From assembly GCA_002170395.1 (NCBI GenBank), contig NHEJ01000004.1:124001-188000 (forward strand): 64,000 nucleotides of DNA, given 5' to 3'. This document shows, piece by piece, positions 1 to 7,911 of the stretch; position 1 is the stretch's first letter, and each line of letters begins with the position of its first letter. Both the position numbers and the translations under genes were made by a program. The DNA comes from Betaproteobacteria bacterium TMED82. Lineage in GTDB: Bacteria > Pseudomonadota > Gammaproteobacteria > Burkholderiales > Burkholderiaceae_A. The notes under the pieces were generated by a model. The model was not told where the DNA came from, ran no database searches, and was given only the letters and a program-made list of their open reading frames with translations.

Positions 1-1
1 G

Positions 2-1045
2 GCTGTTAGGGATTTTTTTCTTAATAAAAAAGTTTCTGATCGGGATTATTTGCTAGTTGGAGCTGACTTAAAGACATTACAACAATTTAACTTAAAAGCT
101 GTTGGAAAAAATTTTCCAGTCTTTCTTCACCCGGAAACTAGCGAGGAAATAGCATTAGCAAGAACTGAAAAAAAAATTGGGAAGGGATATAAAGGATTCA
201 TTTTTCATACAGATAGTTCAGTTTTAGTGGAACATGATTTGCGTAGAAGAGATTTGACGATTAATGCTATGGCTGTCGATGAAAGCGGTGCACTATTAGA
301 CCCTTTTAATGGTAGGAAAGACATCGAAAATAAATTACTGAAGCATGTTAGTCCATCTTTTGCAGAGGATCCACTGAGGTTGATGAGGCTAGCAAGATTT
401 TACGCTTGTATGAGAAACTTTAAAATTGATGGCCAGACAAAAAGCCTGTGCAGGCAAATTATTGATGCCGGTGAGTTGAAATATTTATCTGGCCAAAGAA
501 TTTGGCAAGAGTTATCAAAAGGGTTAGAGAGTCCTGACTCTATTAAAATGATAAGAGCTCTGCAAGATTTTAAAGCCTGGAAAGAGATTACTGGACAAGA
601 TTTTACAAGTCATTCAATCGCTGCATTTTTAGATTCAACCTGGGGTTGTGACTTACCGGTCAACTGGAAAGCAGGGGTAATTTTTAAAAATTATGACATA
701 ACCACCAACTTATGTTTTTTTCCCAAAAGGGTGACCAATAGCATAATTTCTCTTAAAAGAGCTGAAAGAGTACTCAGGACTTATTCATACAATCTGGGTT
801 CAAAAACCATTTTAAACCTTGCAGAGATTGGGAATTTATTTAGAGCACCTGCAGACATACCTTTTTTTTTGAGGTCAGTTTTTTATAGAGACACCGATAA
901 AATCCTAGTAATGGAAAAGTTGATAAGTAGGCTTATTGAATGGCCAATAGGAGATATAGTAAAAAATACGAAAAATAAGGAAATGCTCAGAGAAAAAATA
1001 AGAAATGCTAGATTGGATTTTTTAGAAAAAGAATTATGTAAATGA
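2..1045 (+). CDS. cca: CCA tRNA nucleotidyltransferase, 5' end cut by window edge
   Basis: Adds or repairs the 3' CCA end of tRNAs in the cytoplasm. The ORF track starts at a TTG at 50, but the frame is open to the window edge and reads AVRDFFLNKKVSDRDYLLVG. That is the class II nucleotidyltransferase N-terminus with the catalytic DxD (DRD), so roughly 6-8 residues lie outside the window. Further motifs are the RRRD nucleotide-recognition segment near residue 82 and the DPLRLMRLARF segment. The visible protein is about 347 residues, shorter than the ~410-residue enterobacterial enzyme. I see no HD phosphohydrolase motif in the C-terminal part, so this is probably the short form without phosphatase/phosphodiesterase activity. 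It converges on the MidA-like gene with a 2-nt gap. Confidence 0.93.
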   Translation, partial: AVRDFFLNKKVSDRDYLLVGADLKTLQQFNLKAVGKNFPVFLHPETSEEIALARTEKKIGKGYKGFIFHTDSSVLVEHDLRRRDLTINAMAVDESGALLDPFNGRKDIENKLLKHVSPSFAEDPLRLMRLARFYACMRNFKIDGQTKSLCRQIIDAGELKYLSGQRIWQELSKGLESPDSIKMIRALQDFKAWKEITGQDFTSHSIAAFLDSTWGCDLPVNWKAGVIFKNYDITTNLCFFPKRVTNSIISLKRAERVLRTYSYNLGSKTILNLAEIGNLFRAPADIPFFLRSVFYRDTDKILVMEKLISRLIEWPIGDIVKNTKNKEMLREKIRNARLDFLEKELCK

Positions 1046-1047
1046 GA

Positions 1048-2247
1048 TCAATACTCTTTCAATATGTCTAAAACCAAAAATGATGACCCCATCTCCGACT
1101 CAAGTAATAAATATTGTAAAGATTTTTTTAGCTCTAGTAGTTCAAGATTGTTGTTTTCTAATTTTAGAAAAAGTTTCTCTGCATCTTCCAAGATTCCATT
1201 ATCTATCAACCAAGCTGCTTGTGTCTGTAAGGTAAATGTTAGTTCTTTATCTTTAGTGATCTCTTCAATAAGGCTTGTGAAATCGACTTGATGTGTTATG
1301 TCGATATTTCCAGTCCTTGATATTATCTCATTCAAATCGGAAATTTGATGGTGATTACTAAATGCCGAAACTGTGGTGTCTCTCCTTTCTGAATGATCTA
1401 TATCTAGACGCTCTGATCCATAATCTATAATTACCGCAGCCCCATAATCAAAACTGTCTAATACTTTTCTTATCCAATCCTTTGTATACACATTCCATTC
1501 ACCTAATCTTGGATTTTTCCAAGGTTTTCCTCTCAATCGAGATTGAGTACATCGTTTTAGTACATTCTCTCTAAGAGCAGCACATGCCTCGTTAAATTTC
1601 CCGACCATATTTCCATTGCCGTCGACTGAAACACCGTATTCCAAAATTTTGTTCGTTTCAGCTTGATTCTTTGGTTCCCAAGAAAAAATTTTTACGGGAA
1701 AAGAATCCACGACTTCATTAGCTATCACTAGTCCGTTAACTAACTCATATTTATCTGGAATGAATTTATTTGGTTCAGGCACTACTAATTTCCAGAAACA
1801 CAAATCCATAATTTTTTTCCGGGTATCTTTTGAAAACCTTTCAATTGATAACTCTATTGTTTTTTTTTGATTAGTTATCATGCTACTACTGACTTCATAA
1901 AACTCATATCGGTGAGGTAGGCAATTCACTTGATCTAGCTCTATTAATATTTCTAAAGCTAATTCACCAGTACCGGGGCCAAATTCTCTAATTATTAAAT
2001 TATTTCTTAAGAAATTTGGTGTTGTTGATACTAACTTTTTAAATCTTTTAGCTAAAACTTTTCCTAACCATGGACCTAAAGAAGCCGAAGTGATAAAGTC
2101 GCCTTTTTTCCCAAAGGGAGTTTTATCAGTATTATTTTTTATGTAATAACTGTCCGAATAAAGATATAATGCTTCGAGCATTAGCTTGTCAAAGCTCAAC
2201 CAACCAGAAGATTCATTTATTCGGTGTATTATTTTGTTATAAATCAT
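1048..2247 (-). CDS. MidA/NDUFAF7-like SAM-dependent methyltransferase (DUF185)
   Basis: Putative SAM-dependent protein methyltransferase. The mitochondrial homologue NDUFAF7/MidA methylates an arginine in a complex I subunit; the bacterial substrate is not settled. Family signatures are the GDFITSASLGPWLG segment near residue 49, the SAM-binding REFGPGTGELALEIL, and IIDYGSERLDI further on. I start it at ATG 2247 (MIYNKIIHRINESSGWLSF) because family members begin just before the GWLSF-like segment. The ORF-track start at 2307 would add 20 unrelated residues inside the SDR gene. With this choice the start codon overlaps the divergent SDR start codon in one CATG. Neither gene shows a Shine-Dalgarno sequence. 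Confidence 0.85.
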   Translation of the reverse strand: MIYNKIIHRINESSGWLSFDKLMLEALYLYSDSYYIKNNTDKTPFGKKGDFITSASLGPWLGKVLAKRFKKLVSTTPNFLRNNLIIREFGPGTGELALEILIELDQVNCLPHRYEFYEVSSSMITNQKKTIELSIERFSKDTRKKIMDLCFWKLVVPEPNKFIPDKYELVNGLVIANEVVDSFPVKIFSWEPKNQAETNKILEYGVSVDGNGNMVGKFNEACAALRENVLKRCTQSRLRGKPWKNPRLGEWNVYTKDWIRKVLDSFDYGAAVIIDYGSERLDIDHSERRDTTVSAFSNHHQISDLNEIISRTGNIDITHQVDFTSLIEEITKDKELTFTLQTQAAWLIDNGILEDAEKLFLKLENNNLELLELKKSLQYLLLESEMGSSFLVLDILKEY

Positions 2248-3028
2248 GAAAAAAGAAAAAAAAGTATGTTTAGTTACTGGCGGTGCTAAACGCATTGGGA
2301 AAAGCATTTGCCTTCATCTAGCCAAAAATGGCTGGGATGTGGCCATTCATTACAATACATCTAGTGATGCTGCAAAAGAAACCGCTGATCAAATTATAGC
2401 CCTAGGAAGGAAGGCAATGGTGACAAAAACATCGTTGCCACCGTCCACAGATTCGGAATATCGAGCCCTATTAGAGAAAGTCAAGCAGGAATTAGGAGAC
2501 ATTACACTTTTAGTGAATAATGCAGCTAAATTCGAATACGATAATCCATCAAGTATTACCAGTAAAAACTTGGCCAGTCACTTCTACTGTAATTCTGTTG
2601 CTCCAATGATGCTCACACATGCTTTATATTCTCATTGGATTAATAAGAATGCTGATAGCCTGTCTGCAACTGTGATAAATATACTTGATCAAAAGTTATG
2701 GAATACAAATCCTGATTTCTTCTCATACACGATTTCGAAGTCAGCCTTGTTTGAAGCCACTCACATAATGGCGACGAGTATGGCGCCAATATTGAGAATT
2801 TTGTCTATATCCCCCGGTATTACACTTAAATCGGAACATCAAAGCCAAGCAAATTTTAATCAAGCGCACAAGAAAACTCCTCTTGGGAAAGCTTGTTCTG
2901 CCCTTGATATAGCGAAAGCTGTACATTGGTTGGAGGAAAACAAGTCAATTACTGGTATCAATTTAACTATAGACGGGGGACAACATTTGAATAAAATTTC
3001 CAGAGATGTGATGTTCACTATCCAATGA
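2246..3028 (+). CDS. SDR-family oxidoreductase, pteridine-reductase-like
   Basis: Short-chain dehydrogenase/reductase of 260 residues. It has the Rossmann TGGAKRIG motif at residues 10-17, an NNAA segment near residue 90, the catalytic YTISK near residue 161, and an SPG segment. The LDQKLWNTNPDFFSYTISK context is typical of proteobacterial SDRs annotated as pteridine or dihydromonapterin reductases (FolM-like). The next gene is folB, with an ATGA overlap (3025-3028), which implies translational coupling and supports a pterin/folate role. The exact substrate (dihydromonapterin, dihydrobiopterin or dihydrofolate) cannot be told from sequence. The start codon shares CATG with the divergent MidA-like gene. 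Confidence 0.85.
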   Translation: MKKEKKVCLVTGGAKRIGKSICLHLAKNGWDVAIHYNTSSDAAKETADQIIALGRKAMVTKTSLPPSTDSEYRALLEKVKQELGDITLLVNNAAKFEYDNPSSITSKNLASHFYCNSVAPMMLTHALYSHWINKNADSLSATVINILDQKLWNTNPDFFSYTISKSALFEATHIMATSMAPILRILSISPGITLKSEHQSQANFNQAHKKTPLGKACSALDIAKAVHWLEENKSITGINLTIDGGQHLNKISRDVMFTIQ

Positions 3029-3411
3029 GTCTATTAACAACTAAAGAGTTTACTGACTGTCGCTGCATTTTTTTTGATGAACTTGAATTATCTGCTCGCA
3101 TTGGTGTGCACCCGGAGGAACAAAATAGAACTCAAAAAATACTAGTCTGGCTGAAGCTCTATCTACCACAGAAAAACGCATCATCTCCTAGTGATAATAT
3201 TAAACATGTACTTGACTACGATAACGTTAGAGCTGGAATTACTGCCATAGTAAGTGAGCGTCACTTTTACTTACAAGAAACATTGATAGACAAAATTGCT
3301 GCTTTTTGTATTGAGCTAAGAAATATAAAGGCAGTAGAGGTAAAAATAGCTAAAGTGGAAGCATATGAGAATTGTAAAGCTGTAGGAATTGAAGTTATAA
3401 AATGGAAGTAG
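3025..3411 (+). CDS. folB: Dihydroneopterin aldolase
   Basis: Converts 7,8-dihydroneopterin to 6-hydroxymethyl-7,8-dihydropterin and glycolaldehyde in folate biosynthesis. The 128-residue length is normal. Family features are IGVHPEEQNRTQKILVWLKL near the N-terminus, the LDYDNVRAGI segment, FYLQETLIDKIAAFCI, and a C-terminal VKIAKVEAYEN strand containing the conserved lysine region. It overlaps the upstream SDR by four bases (ATGA), so the two are probably co-translated as a pterin-metabolism pair. Confidence 0.92.
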   Translation: MSLLTTKEFTDCRCIFFDELELSARIGVHPEEQNRTQKILVWLKLYLPQKNASSPSDNIKHVLDYDNVRAGITAIVSERHFYLQETLIDKIAAFCIELRNIKAVEVKIAKVEAYENCKAVGIEVIKWK

Positions 3412-3507
3412 TTACCACGTGAATAGACAAGTATAGAAAATGAGCATTTCACGTTTCAATTTATTGCTTTCTGAAATGAAAAAAGTATTTTCTTGAGTAA
3501 CTGTGAG

Positions 3508-5085
3508 ATGAACTCAATTATTCGTTTGTTAAAAATTTGTATGGTAATCCGATCATTTGGAATTGATCAAATTATTTGGAAAAAAAAAGAAACTCCGATT
3601 TTCATTAAGTTCGTGCTGTCTTTTTTAAATCTTTCAAGACTTTTTAAAAAATTTCCTGAAGCAAGAGGTATCCGGCTAAGAAAATGTTTGGAGTCTTTAG
3701 GACCGATTTTTGTCAAATTCGGTCAGTTGCTCTCAACAAGAAGAGATTTATTACCTGAGGATATAGCCGATGAATTAGCCTATCTTCAAGATAGAGTTAA
3801 ACCTTTCGAATCGGAGTTCGCAGTAAAGAGTATAGAGAAATCCTTCAACAAAAAACTTGATGAAATTTTTTCTGTTTTCTGTCTAGAGTCAGAGGCAAGT
3901 GCCTCAATCGCTCAAGTTCACTTCGGAACACTAAAAAATGGACGAGAGGTAGCGGTAAAAATTTTAAGACCTAAAATGCTTGAAGCTATTAAAAAAGATA
4001 TTCAACTTCTAAAGTTAGGGGCTAATTTAATTGAAATTTTTTTTACCGATGGAAAGAGATTGAGACCTAAAGATGTTGTTGCTGAATTTGACTTTTACTT
4101 ACATGATGAACTTGATTTAGTTATTGAGGCTTCTAACGCCTCTCAACTAAAAAGAAATTTTAAAAATAGTAAAATACTACAAATTCCAGAAATGATTTGG
4201 GAATACTGTTCGAGCGACGTAATAGTTATGGAAAGAGTCTATGGAATACCTATTAGTAGGATAGATTTATTAGAAAAGACAGGGATTGATTTAAAACAAC
4301 TTTCTTACGACGGAGTTCAAATTTTCTTCACTCAAGTATTCCGAGATGGATATTTTCACGCCGATATGCACCCAGGGAATATCTTAGTATCTACCCAAGA
4401 TGATTTTTTTGGGAAGTATATTGCACTCGATTTTGGCATAGTAGGTACCCTCACAGAAAATGACAAAAGCTACTTAGCAAAAAATTTTTTAGCTTTTTTT
4501 AGAAGAGACTACAGAAAAGTGGCTGAGCTTCACATTGAGTCGGGTTGGGTACCGGAGCATACCAGGGTTGAATCTTTGGAGTCTGCAGTTCGGGCCGTAT
4601 GTGAACCTTACTTTGACAAACCTTTAAAAGATATTTCGCTCGGACAAGTCTTGATGCGATTATTTCAAGCTTCAAGACGTTTTAACGTGAGGATCCAACC
4701 TCAATTAGTTCTCTTACAAAAGACTTTACTTAACATCGAAGGGCTAGGGAGACAACTTAATCCTGAATTAGACTTATGGTCGACCGCAAAACCTTTTCTA
4801 GAAACTTGGATGAAAGAGCAAATTGGATTTCCTGCTCTTAAAAACCAGTTTGAAAGAGAAGTAGAATCCTGGGCTACACTTATTCCTCGAATTCCACGAC
4901 TCACTAGTGAAGCTTTATTGCAATTGAAAAATACAAAAACAGAAAAGATTGAACTTGAGCTTGCTAAAATTTCAAAAGTACAGCGAAATTTAAGGTTGTG
5001 GTTAGTTTTAGGAACTTTCTTTAATTTAATTACAGTAGTAGCTATTATTTTAGTTTCAATTTACATAATGAATCTTTTTCTTTGA
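3508..5085 (+). CDS. ubiB: UbiB/AarF-family ABC1 kinase-like ubiquinone biosynthesis protein
   Basis: Atypical protein-kinase-like ATPase needed for ubiquinone biosynthesis, membrane associated. It has the UbiB-specific VKFGQLLSTRRDLLP (KxGQ motif, about residues 70-73), the alanine-rich loop ASASIAQVH, the lysine strand AVKILRP, the catalytic segment FHADMHPGNIL, and the metal-binding LDFGIVG. Two predicted C-terminal transmembrane helices are present (VLGTFFNLITVVAIIL and following). I prefer ATG 3508 (MNSIIRLLKIC) to the TTG at 3493 because family proteins start right before an RLLKI-like segment; this gives 525 residues. Its stop overlaps the next start (TGATG). Confidence 0.93.
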   Translation: MNSIIRLLKICMVIRSFGIDQIIWKKKETPIFIKFVLSFLNLSRLFKKFPEARGIRLRKCLESLGPIFVKFGQLLSTRRDLLPEDIADELAYLQDRVKPFESEFAVKSIEKSFNKKLDEIFSVFCLESEASASIAQVHFGTLKNGREVAVKILRPKMLEAIKKDIQLLKLGANLIEIFFTDGKRLRPKDVVAEFDFYLHDELDLVIEASNASQLKRNFKNSKILQIPEMIWEYCSSDVIVMERVYGIPISRIDLLEKTGIDLKQLSYDGVQIFFTQVFRDGYFHADMHPGNILVSTQDDFFGKYIALDFGIVGTLTENDKSYLAKNFLAFFRRDYRKVAELHIESGWVPEHTRVESLESAVRAVCEPYFDKPLKDISLGQVLMRLFQASRRFNVRIQPQLVLLQKTLLNIEGLGRQLNPELDLWSTAKPFLETWMKEQIGFPALKNQFEREVESWATLIPRIPRLTSEALLQLKNTKTEKIELELAKISKVQRNLRLWLVLGTFFNLITVVAIILVSIYIMNLFL

Positions 5086-6518
5086 TGATAGAAATCATTT
5101 TTATTTATATTTTTTTGTCAATCTGTGTGGGCTTATATGCATCTCGATTTGTAAATAATATTGGTGACTTTATCACTGCTGGAAAGAGTCTTCCCTTGGT
5201 AATCATTTTGGCAATGGTATTTGCGACCTGGTTTGGAGCTGAGAGTGTGCTGGGTATTTCAGCTACCTTTTTAGAGGAAGGTCTCTCTGGCTTGGCCTCT
5301 GACCCTTTGGGAGCGTCAGCGTGTTTAATTTTGTTTGGTTTATTTTTTGCAAAGCCGCTATACAAGGCAAACTTGCTAACTCTCGGTGATTTTTTTAAAA
5401 GAAATTATAGTCAGGAAGTAGAGATAATTATTTCAGGCTGCATAATCATCTCTTACATTGGTTGGATATCAGCTCAAATTTCAGCTTTAGGTTTAATATT
5501 TTTTGTACTAAGTGAAGGGAATATCTCTGAATTTACGGGCATCATTGCTGGAGCAATGATAGTGTTAAGCTACACCTTAGCGGGAGGAATGTGGTCAATT
5601 GCTGTAACGACTTTCGTTCAAATGATCTTTATAGTTCTTGGACTAGTGCTTGTATCTATGGAGGCCGCAAATTTATCGGGAGGAGTAACTGAAGTTATCC
5701 AACAAGCAAACGCAGACGGTAAACTGGAATTGTTCCCAAGTCCAAGTTTTTATGAATTTTTTTTGTGGGTTGCTGCTTTTCTAACTATGGCATTAGGTTC
5801 GATTCCGCAGCAGGATGTATTTCAAAGAGCCAATGCCGCCAAGTCCGAAAGGGCTGCTGTTTGGGGGACGACCCTTGGAGGAATTTTTTATTTTTTATTT
5901 GCTGCTGTTCCTTTATTTTTGGCTTATTCTGCCTTCTTAATTGACCCAACTGAGACAGCCAGACTAATGGAACAAGACTCACAACTCGTACTACCAACTT
6001 TGGTCTTAAATCATATGCCTTTTTGGCTGCAAGTTCTTTTTTTTGGGTCTTTAGTTTCTGTAATTTTGAGTACTGCCGCTGGTACTTTACTGGCACCCTC
6101 AGTTCTATTTACGAATAATGTCGTAAAGTATTTCGTTCCAAATATCTCGAACGTTCGACTTTTACTCTACACCCGATTAGCTATAATATTTTTTACTGTT
6201 ATCGTTATTTTTTACGCTGTAAATTCTAAGATTGGGATTCATGAAATGGTTGAAAACGCATATAGGGTAACATTGGCCGGAGCATTTGTCCCCTTAGCAG
6301 CAGGTTTGTTCTGGTCTAAAGCTAGTAACTTCGGAGCTGTATTAGCAATAGTATTTGGCGTCAGTAGTTGGCTATTGTTAGAAATTATAAAATTTGAAAT
6401 TCCAATTGAACCTCAGCTAATTGGTTTATTTTTTAGTTTAATTGGTATGATTGTCGGTACTTATTTAAAACCCTCTAAAACTAATGCTATGTCAAAAAGG
6501 GAAGAGTCTGTCGAATGA
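5085..6518 (+). CDS. Sodium:solute symporter (SSS family)
   Basis: Inner-membrane Na+-coupled transporter of 477 residues, highly hydrophobic, with about 13 possible membrane segments. The N-terminal GDFITAGKSLPLVIILAMVFATWFGAE pattern is typical of SSS-family members (the PutP/PanF/SglT superfamily). The substrate cannot be assigned. ATG 5085 overlaps the ubiB stop by one base, and its own stop overlaps glmU by four bases. It is therefore embedded in a ubiB-SSS-glmU-glmS transcription unit, an unusual place for a transporter, though nothing proves a link to cell-wall amino sugars. Confidence 0.85.
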   Translation: MIEIIFIYIFLSICVGLYASRFVNNIGDFITAGKSLPLVIILAMVFATWFGAESVLGISATFLEEGLSGLASDPLGASACLILFGLFFAKPLYKANLLTLGDFFKRNYSQEVEIIISGCIIISYIGWISAQISALGLIFFVLSEGNISEFTGIIAGAMIVLSYTLAGGMWSIAVTTFVQMIFIVLGLVLVSMEAANLSGGVTEVIQQANADGKLELFPSPSFYEFFLWVAAFLTMALGSIPQQDVFQRANAAKSERAAVWGTTLGGIFYFLFAAVPLFLAYSAFLIDPTETARLMEQDSQLVLPTLVLNHMPFWLQVLFFGSLVSVILSTAAGTLLAPSVLFTNNVVKYFVPNISNVRLLLYTRLAIIFFTVIVIFYAVNSKIGIHEMVENAYRVTLAGAFVPLAAGLFWSKASNFGAVLAIVFGVSSWLLLEIIKFEIPIEPQLIGLFFSLIGMIVGTYLKPSKTNAMSKREESVE

Positions 6519-7909
6519 ACATCGTTATTTTAGCTGCGGGTATGGGTAAAAGGATGAACTCACCTACACCGAAAGTTTTACACAAAATCGCAGGCAAATC
6601 GATGCTATTTCGAATTTTGGAGACCGTGAAAAGATTAAGACCAACTAGTATTTTTGTAGTGAAAAATCCTCATCATAAAGAGGTAGAGAAAACTATAATA
6701 CAGGAATGTACAAAAAGTGGTTTCAATATACCGTTGAGATTTATTAATCAAAGTAAGGCTCTAGGAACGGGTCATGCAGTTAAAGTAGCTTCAAAATTTC
6801 TCAATAGCGAAGTTTCAACTTTAATCCTGTTTGCCGATGTTCCATTAGTAAAATACGAAACACTTAAAGACATGAAGGTGAAAAATCGAAAGTCTGGATT
6901 GAAACTACTAACCGCTAAACTAGAAGATTCATTTGGTTACGGAAGAATTATCAGAGACTATAATAATGAAGTTAAAGCCATTGTTGAGGAAAAGGATGCT
7001 GACAAACAGATTAAAAATATCTCAGAAATTTTTGTTGGACCGATGTTCGTTGATACCAAATGGTTAAAAAAATCGATACTAAAAATTGATAATGCAAACA
7101 ATCAAAAGGAATATTACTTAACGCAATTAGTCGGATTAGCCAACAATGAAAATATGATCATCAAAACTATAGAAGTATCAGATAGAAGTGAAATTCTTGG
7201 CATCAATACCATACGTCAAAAATTAAATGTTGAAAGAATATTCCAAAAAAGACAAGCAGAATCTCTGATTGAAAAAGGCGTTGAGATTTTCGATCCCGAT
7301 CGGTTCGACTTGAGAGGGGACATAAAATACAGGGAGGGAGTAAAAATTGATATTGGGGCGGTTCTAATAGGCGATATAATTTTAGGTAAGAACGTAAATA
7401 TTGGACCGTACTGTATTATTGAAAATTCTACAATTGGAGATGACGTAATTATTGAAGCTTTTTGTCACATTGAAAATAGTGTAGTCGGACAGTGCTCGGT
7501 TTTAGGTCCATACGCCAGACTTAGGGTGGGAACTACAATTGGCAAGAATTGCAAAGTTGGCAACTTCGTGGAAATAAAAAACACCAGCTTCGAATCCGAA
7601 TCCAAAGCTAATCATTTATCCTATCTTGGTGATGCAAAAATAGGCAATAAAGTGAATATTGGAGCTGGTACCATAACATGTAATTATGATGGAAAAACAA
7701 AACACCTCACCTATATTGAAGATAACGTTTTCGTTGGCTCGAATACCGAACTTATTGCCCCATTAACTCTAAAGACAGGATCAACAATAGCAGCTGGCAG
7801 CAGCATCACAGACGATGTTCCCGGAAATGCTCTGGGTATAGCCAGAAGTAAACAACTATCCATAAAAAACTGGAAACATTCAAAAGCTCGCCCAAAGAAA
7901 AGAAAATAG
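6515..7909 (+). CDS. glmU: Bifunctional UDP-GlcNAc pyrophosphorylase / glucosamine-1-phosphate N-acetyltransferase
   Basis: Makes UDP-GlcNAc from glucosamine-1-phosphate for peptidoglycan and LPS. The N-terminal pyrophosphorylase domain carries LAAGMGKRM (residues 6-14) and a GTGHAV segment. From about residue 265 the chain turns into hexapeptide repeats of a left-handed beta helix (IGDIILGKNVNIGPYCII, GAGTITCNYDG), the acetyltransferase domain. Length 464 is close to the E. coli enzyme. It starts with ATGA overlapping the symporter stop. glmS follows after 2 nt, so the two amino-sugar enzymes are co-expressed. Confidence 0.96.
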   Translation: MNIVILAAGMGKRMNSPTPKVLHKIAGKSMLFRILETVKRLRPTSIFVVKNPHHKEVEKTIIQECTKSGFNIPLRFINQSKALGTGHAVKVASKFLNSEVSTLILFADVPLVKYETLKDMKVKNRKSGLKLLTAKLEDSFGYGRIIRDYNNEVKAIVEEKDADKQIKNISEIFVGPMFVDTKWLKKSILKIDNANNQKEYYLTQLVGLANNENMIIKTIEVSDRSEILGINTIRQKLNVERIFQKRQAESLIEKGVEIFDPDRFDLRGDIKYREGVKIDIGAVLIGDIILGKNVNIGPYCIIENSTIGDDVIIEAFCHIENSVVGQCSVLGPYARLRVGTTIGKNCKVGNFVEIKNTSFESESKANHLSYLGDAKIGNKVNIGAGTITCNYDGKTKHLTYIEDNVFVGSNTELIAPLTLKTGSTIAAGSSITDDVPGNALGIARSKQLSIKNWKHSKARPKKRK

Positions 7910-7911
7910 TA

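Noticed and set aside
3412-3507. ACGTGAA/TTCACGT inverted repeat between folB and ubiB as a terminator
   Set aside because: The 7-bp arms are 24 bases apart and no T-run follows; it may be a chance palindrome.
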